Shown piece after piece: positions 8,585 to 17,123 of a DNA stretch of 38,456 nucleotides. The notes under the pieces are model-generated. The model searched no databases. It was not told the DNA's origin and worked only from the letters and a program-made list of their open reading frames with translations. The stretch is taken from contig NZ_WTPX01000033.1 of assembly GCF_013036045.1 (NCBI RefSeq), forward strand, positions 1-38,456, written 5' to 3'. Every line of letters begins with the position of its first letter. The first letter of the stretch is position 1. Position numbers and translations under genes: made by a program. The DNA is from Alienimonas chondri (GTDB taxonomy: Bacteria > Planctomycetota > Planctomycetia > Planctomycetales > Planctomycetaceae).

Positions 8585-10138
8585 ATGCCTGCGCCCGCCA
8601 CCGGACCCGACTCTGACGACAGCTGGGAAGATCTCGCCGGGGATCTCTTCGGGATTGATCTGACCAAATCCGCCGCCGCGGAGGAGGACGACGACGACTT
8701 TCTCGATCTCCCCGCGCCGAAGTCGAAGAAGGGCGGCGGCGAAGTGACCGCGGAGAAGGAGGTCGCCGCCCCCACCGCCGCCCGCGTGAACCACGCCGGC
8801 GACGCCCCCGCCGAGGACGAGGTCGAAGCCCTCGACGCGGCGGACGACGATTCCGACGACGACGCGGACGACTTCGACGACGATCCGCTGGCGGACCTCG
8901 GCGACGGGTTCTTCGACGACGACGAAGAGGACGTCGACCCGGCCCCCAAGCGGTCGCGCAAGCCCGAACCCAAAGCGGAAGAGCCGAAGCCGAAGCGCTC
9001 CCGCTCCCGGGCGGCTTCCAAAGACAAGGACGACGACGCGGAGGAGAAGCCCTCCCGCCGCCGTCGCTCCGCCAAACCGGCGCCGGCGAAGGTGGAGTCG
9101 AAGGTCGACGAGGACGACGACACGTCGGACTTCTTCGGTTTCGGCGATGAGGACGAGGACGAAGACGACGCCCCGGTCGCCGAAGAGGCGGAGATCGACG
9201 AAGACGAGGACGACGACGCGTCGGACGACGACGAGATCGACGCCGCGGGTTCCGACGAGTTCTGGGAAGCGTTGGACGACTGGGACTGGGACGGCGGCGG
9301 CTCTTCCGATGAGAAATCGAAGCCCTCCCGGTCCGGTTCCCGCAGCGAATCGACGTCGACTTCCAGCCGGTCCTCCCGGCGCGGTCCGGCCCGCGACGAG
9401 TCCGAGAAGCCGAAGCGGCCCCGCCGTGGACGCCCCGCCGCGGTGGAGGACGACGAGAAGCCCAAAGCTCCCGCCCGTCGCAGCCGGACCGAAGCGTCCG
9501 ACGACGAGGAGTCCGATCGTCCCCGTCGTCGCCGCGGCCGTGGCCGCGGCCGGTCGAAAGACGCCGAGCCGGCTCGCTCCGAGAAGGCTGAGGAGAAGGA
9601 CGAGTTCGCCGCCGCCTTGGACGATGCCGAGGACGATGGTTTCTCCGCGGGCTTGGCCGACGAGTCGGACGACGATTCGAACGATCGCCCGACGCGCGCC
9701 TCGGAGTCTGACGACGACGAACGCCCCCGTCGGCGTCGTCGCCGCGGACGCGGCGGCCGCTCCCGGAATCGCGAAGAGACTCGCTCCGAGAGCGACGAGA
9801 CGTCGGAGGACGAACCGGAAGACGACGCCCCCGCGGGCTTCGACGAGGATGCGTCGGACGACGACGACTTCGGCGATCTCGGGTTCGGCGACGACGAGGC
9901 GGACAGCGACGAAGACGAACGCCCGGCCCGCTCGCGTGGCGGCCGTTCGCGTCGCGGCTCCCGGTCGTCCGGTTCGCGTTCCTCCCGCGACGAACGCCGT
10001 GACGGCGGCGAAGCGGTCGACTACGGCGACGTGCCGACCTGGTCCGACTGCATCGCCTCCCTGAGCTTTGGCGGCGGCAACCCCGACAGCGGCGGCCGAG
10101 GCGGTCGCAGCCGCGGCGGCCGCAGCCGGCGGTCCTAG
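8585..10138 (+). CDS. Disordered bipolar protein with Asp/Glu and Arg/Ser/Gly tracts
   Basis: I do not recognise a family for this 517-residue protein. It alternates blocks of Asp/Glu with blocks of Arg/Ser/Lys, including RRRRGRGRGR-like and SRSSRRG words, and ends in RGG/RS repeats (GGRSRGGRSRRS). Almost no hydrophobic core is visible. Short hydrophobic or aromatic motifs stand out: SWEDLAGDLFGID (13-25), SDFFGFGDEDED (near 180), DEFWEALDDWDWDG (near 225), DDFGDLGFGDDE (near 420) and YGDVPTWSDCIASL (480-493). Such RGG/RS tracts are typical of nucleic-acid-binding disordered regions, so an RNA- or DNA-binding scaffold is a reasonable guess. Other frames are also open here because of base composition, but this frame gives the ordered motifs and an ATG after a clean gap. 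The gene ends 23 bp from a convergent gene. Confidence 0.8.
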   Translation: MPAPATGPDSDDSWEDLAGDLFGIDLTKSAAAEEDDDDFLDLPAPKSKKGGGEVTAEKEVAAPTAARVNHAGDAPAEDEVEALDAADDDSDDDADDFDDDPLADLGDGFFDDDEEDVDPAPKRSRKPEPKAEEPKPKRSRSRAASKDKDDDAEEKPSRRRRSAKPAPAKVESKVDEDDDTSDFFGFGDEDEDEDDAPVAEEAEIDEDEDDDASDDDEIDAAGSDEFWEALDDWDWDGGGSSDEKSKPSRSGSRSESTSTSSRSSRRGPARDESEKPKRPRRGRPAAVEDDEKPKAPARRSRTEASDDEESDRPRRRRGRGRGRSKDAEPARSEKAEEKDEFAAALDDAEDDGFSAGLADESDDDSNDRPTRASESDDDERPRRRRRRGRGGRSRNREETRSESDETSEDEPEDDAPAGFDEDASDDDDFGDLGFGDDEADSDEDERPARSRGGRSRRGSRSSGSRSSRDERRDGGEAVDYGDVPTWSDCIASLSFGGGNPDSGGRGGRSRGGRSRRS

Positions 10139-10161
10139 GCTCCATCTCCGAACGCGGCGGG

Positions 10162-11412
10162 TTACTCGCCGTCTGTCGTTTTGTTAGCGGGCGGATCGAA
10201 CCAGATCCGTCGGCCCCAGTCGTCGCGGAATGACGTCGCAAGCGCGGTGCGGCCGGCCGCGAAGAACCTGTCCGGAAGCGTCACGTCGCGGGCTACGTTC
10301 GCGGCGCAGAGGCGCAGGCCGTCGCGATGTTCCGTGAACAGGGCGAATGCCAAGGTTCCGGGGATCTCCGTATCACGGCCTCTGTCGAAACTGGCTACGA
10401 GATAGCCGTCCGAACATGGGACGGCGTCGGCAACCGCCTTGTCCTCATAGAACGGCCATTCGAGTTTCTCTTGGTGGACGACCACGCCGCGCGGGAGATC
10501 CATTCGCGAGATCCCGTCCGACCGTAAAAACGCGACGGTCCGGTCCGCCGCGTTCACCCGGCAGGATAGCGTGCCCAAGCTGCCCGGGAACGCGGCGTGC
10601 GCGACGACTCGACCGGTGTCCGCCTCGAACGTCAGCACGTGGGTCAGGGAGCTGTACGGCCCGAACTTAGAATTGTCGGTCACCGTCACGCACGCCACGA
10701 CGATCAGGCCGTCCCCGATGTCCGCCGCATCGCAGAGCGCGCCGAAGTTCTCGCTGTGCTTGATCGCTCCGGGCAGCACGTCGACCGCCAGCGCTCTCAC
10801 GGGGCCAGGTTCGTTTCCGAAGACTGAAATGTGCTCCGGAAACCCCTTCCCGCCGGCGGCGACGACAATCTCCGACTTCCAAGGTTCGCCTTGCCGCTTC
10901 GGGTCCAAGGTCCGCTCAAGGACGAACCGTGTCGATCTGCGGACTGGGCGGAGCAACCGAAGACCCGCGTGGAACTCTCCTTCTGGCGCCGGGGCGGAGC
11001 CATCCCCCGTCAACCATTTGTCGGGCAGCGGCAAGATCGTCACGCCCGGGGCGTCGCCGCCTTCGCTTGAATCGATCGCCAAACGCTTTCCGTCGCCGCT
11101 GATCGCGAACCGCCCGGGATCAGCCACGCCGTGCCGTAAGCGACCGACGATCTTGCCGTCCGCTCGTACGTCTCGGATCAGGAATCGATCGGTCTGTTCG
11201 GTCCGGTCGCTGAACACGTCGTGCTGTTCGACCCATTCGTGTTCGATCAGCAATGGAACCCCGCCGGCTCCCTCGATCAAGACCGTCGACTGGGGGTCGT
11301 GGAGAACTTCCGGCAACGGGGCGATCTTCAGATCGCGGTCGCGACAGGGCGTTTCCGCCCCATCTGCGGGCGGTCCGGACGACAGCAGGGTGAGCAGTAG
11401 CGGGGTGAGCAT
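10162..11412 (-). CDS. Secreted hypothetical protein, possibly beta-propeller-like
   Basis: A 416-residue protein beginning with a short signal peptide (MLTPLLLTLLSSGPPADGAE). The rest is a series of beta-strand-like segments with words such as GRFAISGDGKRLAID, LTHVLTFEADTGRVVAHAAF and DRTVAFLRSDGISRMDL, resembling the repeating strands of WD40/PQQ-type propellers, though no clear repeat unit could be fixed. It lies 31 bp downstream of mtnA on the same strand and is probably the last gene of that operon. Base composition is slightly less GC-rich than its neighbours. No enzymatic motif was found; the propeller assignment is a guess from texture. Confidence 0.75.
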   Translation of the reverse strand: MLTPLLLTLLSSGPPADGAETPCRDRDLKIAPLPEVLHDPQSTVLIEGAGGVPLLIEHEWVEQHDVFSDRTEQTDRFLIRDVRADGKIVGRLRHGVADPGRFAISGDGKRLAIDSSEGGDAPGVTILPLPDKWLTGDGSAPAPEGEFHAGLRLLRPVRRSTRFVLERTLDPKRQGEPWKSEIVVAAGGKGFPEHISVFGNEPGPVRALAVDVLPGAIKHSENFGALCDAADIGDGLIVVACVTVTDNSKFGPYSSLTHVLTFEADTGRVVAHAAFPGSLGTLSCRVNAADRTVAFLRSDGISRMDLPRGVVVHQEKLEWPFYEDKAVADAVPCSDGYLVASFDRGRDTEIPGTLAFALFTEHRDGLRLCAANVARDVTLPDRFFAAGRTALATSFRDDWGRRIWFDPPANKTTDGE

Positions 11413-11443
11413 GGCAGCAGATCGTTCGGCTTGAGTTCGTTCC

Positions 11444-12568
11444 TCAAGCGGTCTTGAGGTGCTCCGCGACGGCGTCGGCGGTCGGGGATTCGATCACGCC
11501 GCGTTCGGTGATGAGGGCGGCGATCAGATCGGCGGGGGTCACGTCGAAGGCGGGGTTGTAGGCCTCGGCGCCGTCGGCGGCGGTGCGGAGGGCGCCGTAG
11601 TTCAACACCTCGTCGGCGTCCCGCTGCTCGATGGGGATGTCGGCGCCGCGGGGCAGGTCGCGGTCGAAGGTGCTGGTGGGGGCGGCGATGTAGAACGGCA
11701 CGCCGAACCGCTGCGCCATCACGGCGAGGGGAAAGGTGCCGATCTTGTTGGCGGCGTCGCCGTTCGCCGCGACGCGATCGGCGCCGGTCACCACGGCGTG
11801 CACCCGACCGGTCGCCAGCAGGCTGGCCGCGGCGGAGTCGCACAGCACGGTCGTCGGCACGCCGCGGCGGGTCAGCTCCCACGCCGTCAGGCGGGCGCCC
11901 TGCAACAGGGGGCGAGTCTCGTCGGCGTACACGCGCACTCGTTTGCCGGCGGCGGTTGCGCGGCGGTGGGCCTCGAACAACACGGACAGCGCCGTCCCGT
12001 CCCCCGCCGTCGCCAGTCCTCCGGCGTTGCAGTGGGTGAGCAGGCCGAGTTCCCCGCCCGGCCCATCGATCGGCTCCGGGAAGTCCGGCAACAGGTCGGC
12101 GCCGTTCCGGCCGATCGCGGCGCACATTGCCCGGTCCTCCTCCTCGATCGTTCGGGCCTCGGCGAGTAACCGCTCGGCAGCATCTTGCGGGGCGAGGTCC
12201 GGCTCCAAGGAGAGCACGCGGCGACAACGGGCCAACGCCCAGAACAGATTGACCGCCGTCGGCCGGCTCGCGGCGAGCTTCTCAGCGCTCGCGTGCAGGG
12301 CGGCATCAAAGTCGGCCCGCGAGCCGCCCGCGGCGAGGGCGTCTCTCACCCCCAACACCAGCCCGTACGCCGCGGAGACGCCGATCGCCGGCGCTCCTCG
12401 GACGCTCAACCGGCGGATCGCGGCGAAGACGTCGTCATCGGTCCGACAGGCCAGCGCGACCACCTCCCCGGGCAAGAGAGTCTGATCCAGCAGTTCGAGC
12501 GTCCCGTTCGGCCCCTCGCCGATCCAGCGAAGCGTGGGCGGGGCCGTCGGTGCCGGGGGCGAAGTCAT
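11444..12568 (-). CDS. mtnA: S-methyl-5-thioribose-1-phosphate isomerase
   Basis: MtnA converts 5-methylthioribose-1-phosphate to the ribulose form in the methionine salvage pathway in the cytoplasm. The 374-residue protein has the family landmarks in order: RGAPAIG (57-63), THCNAGGLAT with the catalytic Cys180, YADETRPLLQGARLTAWEL (214-232), and TGADRVAANGD with the catalytic Asp264, then NKIGTFPLAV. Length is normal for the family. The ATG at 12568 directly precedes a short Pro-rich leader. It sits 42 bp after the membrane protein gene and 31 bp before the secreted hypothetical. No other methionine-salvage gene is in the window. The related aIF2B subunits share the fold, but the Cys/Asp pair supports MtnA. 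Confidence 0.95.
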   Translation of the reverse strand: MTSPPAPTAPPTLRWIGEGPNGTLELLDQTLLPGEVVALACRTDDDVFAAIRRLSVRGAPAIGVSAAYGLVLGVRDALAAGGSRADFDAALHASAEKLAASRPTAVNLFWALARCRRVLSLEPDLAPQDAAERLLAEARTIEEEDRAMCAAIGRNGADLLPDFPEPIDGPGGELGLLTHCNAGGLATAGDGTALSVLFEAHRRATAAGKRVRVYADETRPLLQGARLTAWELTRRGVPTTVLCDSAAASLLATGRVHAVVTGADRVAANGDAANKIGTFPLAVMAQRFGVPFYIAAPTSTFDRDLPRGADIPIEQRDADEVLNYGALRTAADGAEAYNPAFDVTPADLIAALITERGVIESPTADAVAEHLKTA

Positions 12569-12610
12569 CGAAGAGTCGGGGCGAGTCGAAGGAGCAATCT
12601 CTTTCGACGG

Positions 12611-13504
12611 TTATACCGCAGCGGGCGTGGCCTCCACCTCCGCCGTCGGACGACCGCTGACCCGGGCGAGGGCCACCCCGGCGAGAACCGCCAGCCCGAC
12701 CAGCAGTAACGCCTGCCCCGGGCGGCCATCCGGGATCGCTCGATAGAAGCCGCGGGCATCGAGCGACTGAGTCGTCATCGTTCCCACGATCACGCCGGCG
12801 ATCGGCGCCAGCAGTCCCCAGACCACCCCGGCCGCGGCTCCCGCCACCAGCAATCCCCGCGTGGCGCCGATGACGGACCGCTTCGGCGAGTCGCCGCTGG
12901 CCAGACGAACCGCGCAGCCGGCGGCGGCGCCGATCAGCGCCCACTGGAGGGCGTAAGCGATCATCACGGGGAACAGCTGCGTGTCGCCCACGGCTCCGCC
13001 CCAATCGGCCGCGGTGGGGGAGGCCAGGATCGCGGTCGTCGCCGTTGCGCCCAAGAGGCCGGCCAGAACTCCCGCGAACATCCCGGAACCGAGACCGCGA
13101 AGCGTCCGGCCGGGCCACCTCCGCTTCGCGCTCGCTCCCCTGGGCGGTCCGCACGCCCCCGCCGCGATGCCGAAGGCGCCCGCCATGACCGCGGCGGCGA
13201 ACGAGAGCGCCGCGGCATCCATGATAAAGTCTCGACGGCGCGCGGACTCGGTTTCTTTTCGGATCTGTTCCTCGGTCGCGCCTCTCGGGGCGATATAGAC
13301 CTCGGTGCGAGCGATGACCTGAGTGTGGATCTGGCGGATCGCCACCAAACAGACCGCGGCGGCGATCAAGCCCGCGACCAGGAAGATCGGCAGACGCATC
13401 CAGTCCGGCGTTCCGCCTTGCGGAGAACCGACCGCTGCGGAGGCGTCCGCCGCGGTGAGCGCCGCAGGTTCGGCAGGAGGAACAGCCGAGGCGTCTGAAA
13501 TCAC
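12611..13504 (-). CDS. Multi-pass membrane protein, unknown function
   Basis: A 297-residue protein read from a GTG at 13504. A soluble Ala-rich N-terminus (about 35 residues) is followed by about six hydrophobic segments (near 37-57, 94-118, 137-160, 178-200, 212-242 and 264-282) rich in Gly and Ala. A charged loop with RGATEEQIRKETESARRRD lies between the first two, and a basic loop near 120-135. No transporter or enzyme motif was seen. The gene precedes mtnA by 42 bp, suggesting one transcript. The 169 bp between its start and the methyltransferase stop (13505-13673) show no gene and no strong hairpin. Confidence 0.8.
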   Translation of the reverse strand: MISDASAVPPAEPAALTAADASAAVGSPQGGTPDWMRLPIFLVAGLIAAAVCLVAIRQIHTQVIARTEVYIAPRGATEEQIRKETESARRRDFIMDAAALSFAAAVMAGAFGIAAGACGPPRGASAKRRWPGRTLRGLGSGMFAGVLAGLLGATATTAILASPTAADWGGAVGDTQLFPVMIAYALQWALIGAAAGCAVRLASGDSPKRSVIGATRGLLVAGAAAGVVWGLLAPIAGVIVGTMTTQSLDARGFYRAIPDGRPGQALLLVGLAVLAGVALARVSGRPTAEVEATPAAV

Positions 13505-13673
13505 AGCGGTACGGGGCGGGAAGGACGCGGAACACCCAGCGAGCGAACCGCACCCTATCCATCGCGCAGTTCGGCGTCACCCGGCGCGGCGACGCCCCGA
13601 TTCCAGGGCGCCTTGCGCGGGCGGATTGCCTCGCATGAGAAGCCCGCAGGCACGATTCGCGGGGCGGCGACCC

Positions 13674-14765
13674 TCAGCCCGGCCGGGTCTTCGGCAGACC
13701 CGCTTTGCGCTTCCGCCCGTTGCGGGTGCTGGGGGCGGAGACCGTCGGGGCGTCCGATCCGTTGAGCGGGTCGCCGACGTTGATCGCCTTCAACCGGGCC
13801 GCGGCCCGGTCGGCGTAGTCCTCGGAGAGTTCATACCCCAGCCACTTTCGGCCGAGCTTCTTCGCCACCGCCGGCGTCGTTCCGGTGCCGGCGAACGGAT
13901 CGAGTACCAAGTCGCCCTCGTTGGAACTGACCCGCACGATCCGGCCGAGCAGTTGCTCCGGCATCTGACAGCCGTGGAAGCCTTCACGCTCCTTGAACGT
14001 CCCGGCGACCCGCGGGAAGTACCAGGTGTTCTCGCCGGAGACAAAGCCCTCCGGCATGTCCTGGGGGCGGATGATCCACTGGGCGCCCTCCTCCGCGGCG
14101 GCGGGATCAGTCTCCACCGGATCGAACGGACCGTACTTCCAAGTGTCGTCCGGCAGGCGTCCGGTGGGATTCGCCCGGGGATCGTTATAGACGAGCTGTC
14201 GGGCGCTGGGCACGCGGACCTCCGGGTCTTCCGCGTTGAAGGTGAATTCCTTCGCGTCCTTCGTCAGATGGAACAGATGGGCGTGGCTGCGGGTGAACTT
14301 CCGCGTGCAGTTCACGCCGAAGGTGTAATACCAAACGACCCAACTGCGGCAGTGAAAGCCGATCTCGCGGGTGGAGAGCACCTTTAATTCCGCGGCGAAC
14401 TCGTCGCCGATGGAGAGCCAGAACGTGCCGTTCGGCTTGAGGACGCGGTGGATCTGTTCAATCCACTGCCGACACCAGTCTTCGTACTCCTCCGCGGACT
14501 TCCGGTCGCGGTAGATGTCGTAGCTGAACCCGACGTTGAACGGCGGGTCGGCGAAGACGAGATCGACGCACTCGTCCGGCAACGCCTGCAGGTGCGTCAG
14601 ACAATCGCCCTGCTCGATTTTGCTGCGCGGAGCCGACTTCCGTTTGCGGACCGTTTTGCCGGGGACGACGCCGTTGGTCTTCTTCGGGCGGGCCGATCCG
14701 TTGGTCGCGCGGCCCGGACGCGGGGCCGCCGGGGCAGACGGCGATGATTCGGAGCGACGGGGCAT
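13674..14765 (-). CDS. Orphan DNA methyltransferase (N4/N6 type, beta-class motif order)
   Basis: A 363-residue SAM-dependent DNA base methylase. The catalytic motif DPPF (73-76, in [10 protein letters not shown]) comes before the SAM-binding motif FAGTGTT (291-297, in [12 protein letters not shown]), the order of beta-class amino-methyltransferases such as CcrM. Between them is the likely target-recognition region. The start at 14765 is chosen because the frame upstream is only the shadow of the opposite-strand gene at 14955. Both ends carry basic Lys/Arg-rich tails (about 15-50 and the last 20 residues). No restriction endonuclease gene is adjacent, so it is probably a solitary regulatory or epigenetic methylase. 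Its recognition sequence cannot be read from the protein. Confidence 0.93.
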   Translation of the reverse strand: MPRRSESSPSAPAAPRPGRATNGSARPKKTNGVVPGKTVRKRKSAPRSKIEQGDCLTHLQALPDECVDLVFADPPFNVGFSYDIYRDRKSAEEYEDWCRQWIEQIHRVLKPNGTFWLSIGDEFAAELKVLSTREIGFHCRSWVVWYYTFGVNCTRKFTRSHAHLFHLTKDAKEFTFNAEDPEVRVPSARQLVYNDPRANPTGRLPDDTWKYGPFDPVETDPAAAEEGAQWIIRPQDMPEGFVSGENTWYFPRVAGTFKEREGFHGCQMPEQLLGRIVRVSSNEGDLVLDPFAGTGTTPAVAKKLGRKWLGYELSEDYADRAAARLKAINVGDPLNGSDAPTVSAPSTRNGRKRKAGLPKTRPG

Positions 14766-14954
14766 GGGCGGAACCCATCGTAGCCGGTCGCCCCGCCTCG
14801 CGCGAACCGCGGCCGACCGGGGAGCGACACGGCGCCGCGATCGTCCGCCCCCGCCGCCGGGTTGCGGGGGGTGCGGGCGACGGGGATGGCGCCCGGCCGG
14901 CGGATCGCGACACTCCGACCGTTCGCCCCGCCGTCGCTCTTGCATTCGCCGCCC

Positions 14955-15203
14955 ATGTCCCGCCGCGTGTTCGACCCGGCCGATTACGACATCGACCTCA
15001 GCCGGGAGGAGTTCACCGACCGCGTCGTCGAGCAGTTCCACAGCCTGTACCGCGACAGCCTGAGCATCGACGAATTGCTGTTGCACCCCAGCGAGGCGAT
15101 GCACTTCTGCGACCTGGTCCGCCGGAAATACGCCTACTACGGCGTGCCGGACAACGTGATCCTCCGCGTGATGATCGCCCGCCGCAAAAGCGGCGGCCGG
15201 TGA
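14955..15203 (+). CDS. Small conserved-looking hypothetical protein (82 aa)
   Basis: A compact 82-residue protein starting [20 protein letters not shown]. It is helical and charged, with [20 protein letters not shown] and a tail [19 protein letters not shown]. The normal, non-repetitive composition and the start just after the divergent methyltransferase gene (189 bp between starts) support a real gene. No known domain was recognised; the helix pattern could suit a small DNA-binding or adaptor protein, which is a guess only. It is convergent with the kinase gene, 64 bp away. Confidence 0.75.
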   Translation: MSRRVFDPADYDIDLSREEFTDRVVEQFHSLYRDSLSIDELLLHPSEAMHFCDLVRRKYAYYGVPDNVILRVMIARRKSGGR

Positions 15204-15267
15204 GCGGAAATCGGTCGCTCGCACGCTCCCCCCGCTTCGCCGTCGCCGCCGGGCGGCGCGCCCGGAT

Positions 15268-17025
15268 TCACCGTCGATACTTCCAGCCAGGGAAGAAAAA
15301 CCCGGCGCCGGTGACGAGCCCGAACAGCAGCACGCCCCAGTCGAGGTGACGCGGGAGCGTCGCCTCCATCCAGGCCATCAACAGGGCCGTCAGAAAACAG
15401 GCGACGGCGGGGATATACAGCGCCCCCGACAGCATCCCGGCCTTCGCGAAGAACACCGCCCCGGCGATCAGACCCAGCACGGGCGACAGATACAGCACGT
15501 CCATGCCGAGCAGCCATTCGATCGCGAACAGCAGACTGCTGCTGACCATGCTGGCCGCCCAGACGTGCGCGATCTGACGCTCCACGAAACTGATCGGCCC
15601 CGCCCGCCGCCGCAGCCCCCAGAAGACGGCCGCCCAGGCGCCCATCCCCGCGGTCCACATCAAGACGTAGGTCGGTCGCGATTCGACGCCGCGGATCTGC
15701 AACACGTTTGTCACCAGGCACAACGCGACCAGCACTGCGGCGTGCCACATCCAGAGCAACCCCCAGTTCTCCAGGATCGGAGCGTGATGGGTTTCGCGGA
15801 AGGTGCGATGGACGAGATCCGTGAACCGGCCGCCGCGGGCGCTGACCGGCTCGCCGGCGAGATAGGCTTCTAAATCATCGGCGAGCGCCGCGGCACTGAC
15901 GTACCGCAGATCCTGCGGCTTCTGAAGGCACTTTAATGCGATTAATTCGAGGTCCGGATCGGCGTCTTCATTGAGCCGGCGGGGGCGGCGGGGTTCGCTC
16001 TCCAACACCCGCATGACGGTGGCGGCGGGCGTTTCGCCGGAGAACGGCGGTCGGCCCGTCAATCCGGCGTAGAGAATCGCCCCCAGGGAATACACGTCGC
16101 TGGCCGGGCCGACCGCCTCGCGACGGCCGGCGGCCTGCTCGGGACTCATCCAGGCGGGGGTGCCGAGGATCGCCCCGGGCTGGGTCAACGTCGGCGCGTC
16201 CTCCCCCATCGCCCCGGCGAGCGACTGCGGTTGCGGCGCCCGACCGGCGAGGCCGAAGTCCGTCACGAACGGGCGCCCGAGCGCATCCAATAAAATGTTC
16301 GACGGTTTGAGATCGCGGTGCAGCACGCCGGCCCGGTGGGCCGTGTCGATCGCCCGCGCAATCGGGGCGAGCGTCGCGGCCAACTCCCGCGGCGGCCGCG
16401 GGCCTTTGCGAAGCTCCGCATCCAGCGTGCTGCCTTCGATCAATCGCATGCTGAAGAACGGCGAGGCGTCCTCCCCCTCGAACCCGCCGACCTCGAACAC
16501 CGGCACGATGTGCGGGTCGTCCAGCCGAGCCGTCGCCTCCGCCTCGCGGCGAAATCGAGCAGCGTCCTCCGGGCTGGCGAGCGCCGCCTGCCGGATCATC
16601 TTCAACGCCACCTCGCGGCCCGGTTCGGATTGAAACGCGCGGTAGACGACGCCCATCCCGCCGCGGCCGAGTTCGTCGCGAATCTCGTACCCCGGCGGCG
16701 GGTGCGGAGCGTTGCGGCGGGGTTCGCCAAGCGTACGGTCCGCCGGCGTTTCTCGACCGGAGACCACGGTCTCCGCCAGCCCGTCGTCGGAGGACCGGTC
16801 GCCGGAGGGGAGGAACTCCCGCATCAACCCGGCCGTGTTGAATAGCTCCCGCAGTTCCTTGGCGAACGCCGGATGCCGCACGCACGCCGCTTCGAGATCC
16901 ACCGGCCGCCCGGCTTCGGCGTCCTCCAACAACGCATCGAGGACGCCGGCGAGGGCGTCGTCATCGGTCGAATCAGCGGAGGGTCCGGCGGCCAGCGACA
17001 TGGCAGTAAGTGTAGCGACGGACAA
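15268..17025 (-). CDS. Transmembrane Ser/Thr protein kinase (PknB-like)
   Basis: A Hanks-type kinase of 585 residues. A leader of about 110 residues (acidic, with [13 protein letters not shown]) precedes the kinase domain: P-loop GRGGMGVVY (120-128), VALK with Lys142, catalytic loop HRDLKPSN (236-243, Asp238), DFG (256-258), and [10 protein letters not shown] (288-297). After the domain (ending near 395) come five or six hydrophobic helices down to the C-terminus, so the kinase is anchored by its tail instead of by one central helix with an outer sensor. All catalytic residues are present, so it should be active. Met9 (17001) is a possible alternative start. The gene lies downstream of corA on the same strand. 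Planctomycetes carry many such kinases; the substrate is unknown. Confidence 0.95.
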   Translation of the reverse strand: MSVATLTAMSLAAGPSADSTDDDALAGVLDALLEDAEAGRPVDLEAACVRHPAFAKELRELFNTAGLMREFLPSGDRSSDDGLAETVVSGRETPADRTLGEPRRNAPHPPPGYEIRDELGRGGMGVVYRAFQSEPGREVALKMIRQAALASPEDAARFRREAEATARLDDPHIVPVFEVGGFEGEDASPFFSMRLIEGSTLDAELRKGPRPPRELAATLAPIARAIDTAHRAGVLHRDLKPSNILLDALGRPFVTDFGLAGRAPQPQSLAGAMGEDAPTLTQPGAILGTPAWMSPEQAAGRREAVGPASDVYSLGAILYAGLTGRPPFSGETPAATVMRVLESEPRRPRRLNEDADPDLELIALKCLQKPQDLRYVSAAALADDLEAYLAGEPVSARGGRFTDLVHRTFRETHHAPILENWGLLWMWHAAVLVALCLVTNVLQIRGVESRPTYVLMWTAGMGAWAAVFWGLRRRAGPISFVERQIAHVWAASMVSSSLLFAIEWLLGMDVLYLSPVLGLIAGAVFFAKAGMLSGALYIPAVACFLTALLMAWMEATLPRHLDWGVLLFGLVTGAGFFFPGWKYRR

Positions 17026-17060
17026 TCGACGAACGCCCGGACAGCTCGCCGCATCAACCT

Positions 17061-17080
17061 CGGGGGGCCAACGCCCCCCG
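17061..17080 (-). terminator. Hairpin after corA
   Basis: A perfect 8-bp stem (17061-17068 cggggggc with 17073-17080 gccccccg) around a caac loop, lying 44 bp past the corA stop and 36 bp before the kinase start on the minus strand. There is no T-run, so it is only terminator-like; the G6/C6 stem may belong to a dispersed palindrome. Confidence 0.5.
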
Positions 17081-17123
17081 CTCGCCCCTGTTCGCCTTCA
17101 ACCTTCCTCCTTCCACCCCGTCT

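Noticed and set aside
9147-10064. A second plus-strand frame inside the 8585-10138 gene giving a Thr/Arg-rich protein
   Set aside because: It is a frame-shifted reading of GAC/GAG repeats. No start context or ordered motif supports it.
7752-10241. An 829-codon minus-strand open frame opposite the acidic/RS protein
   Set aside because: The translation is an Arg/Pro/Ser string produced by reading Asp/Glu codons backwards; it runs across three genes and has no motif.
12611-15203. A possible restriction-modification system around the methyltransferase
   Set aside because: The neighbours are a membrane protein and an 82-residue hypothetical with no nuclease motif.
14766-15224. A 153-residue N-terminal extension of the DNA methyltransferase
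   Set aside because: It is antisense to the small gene at 14955-15203 and has no methylase-like sequence; the ATG at 14765 gives a normal protein.
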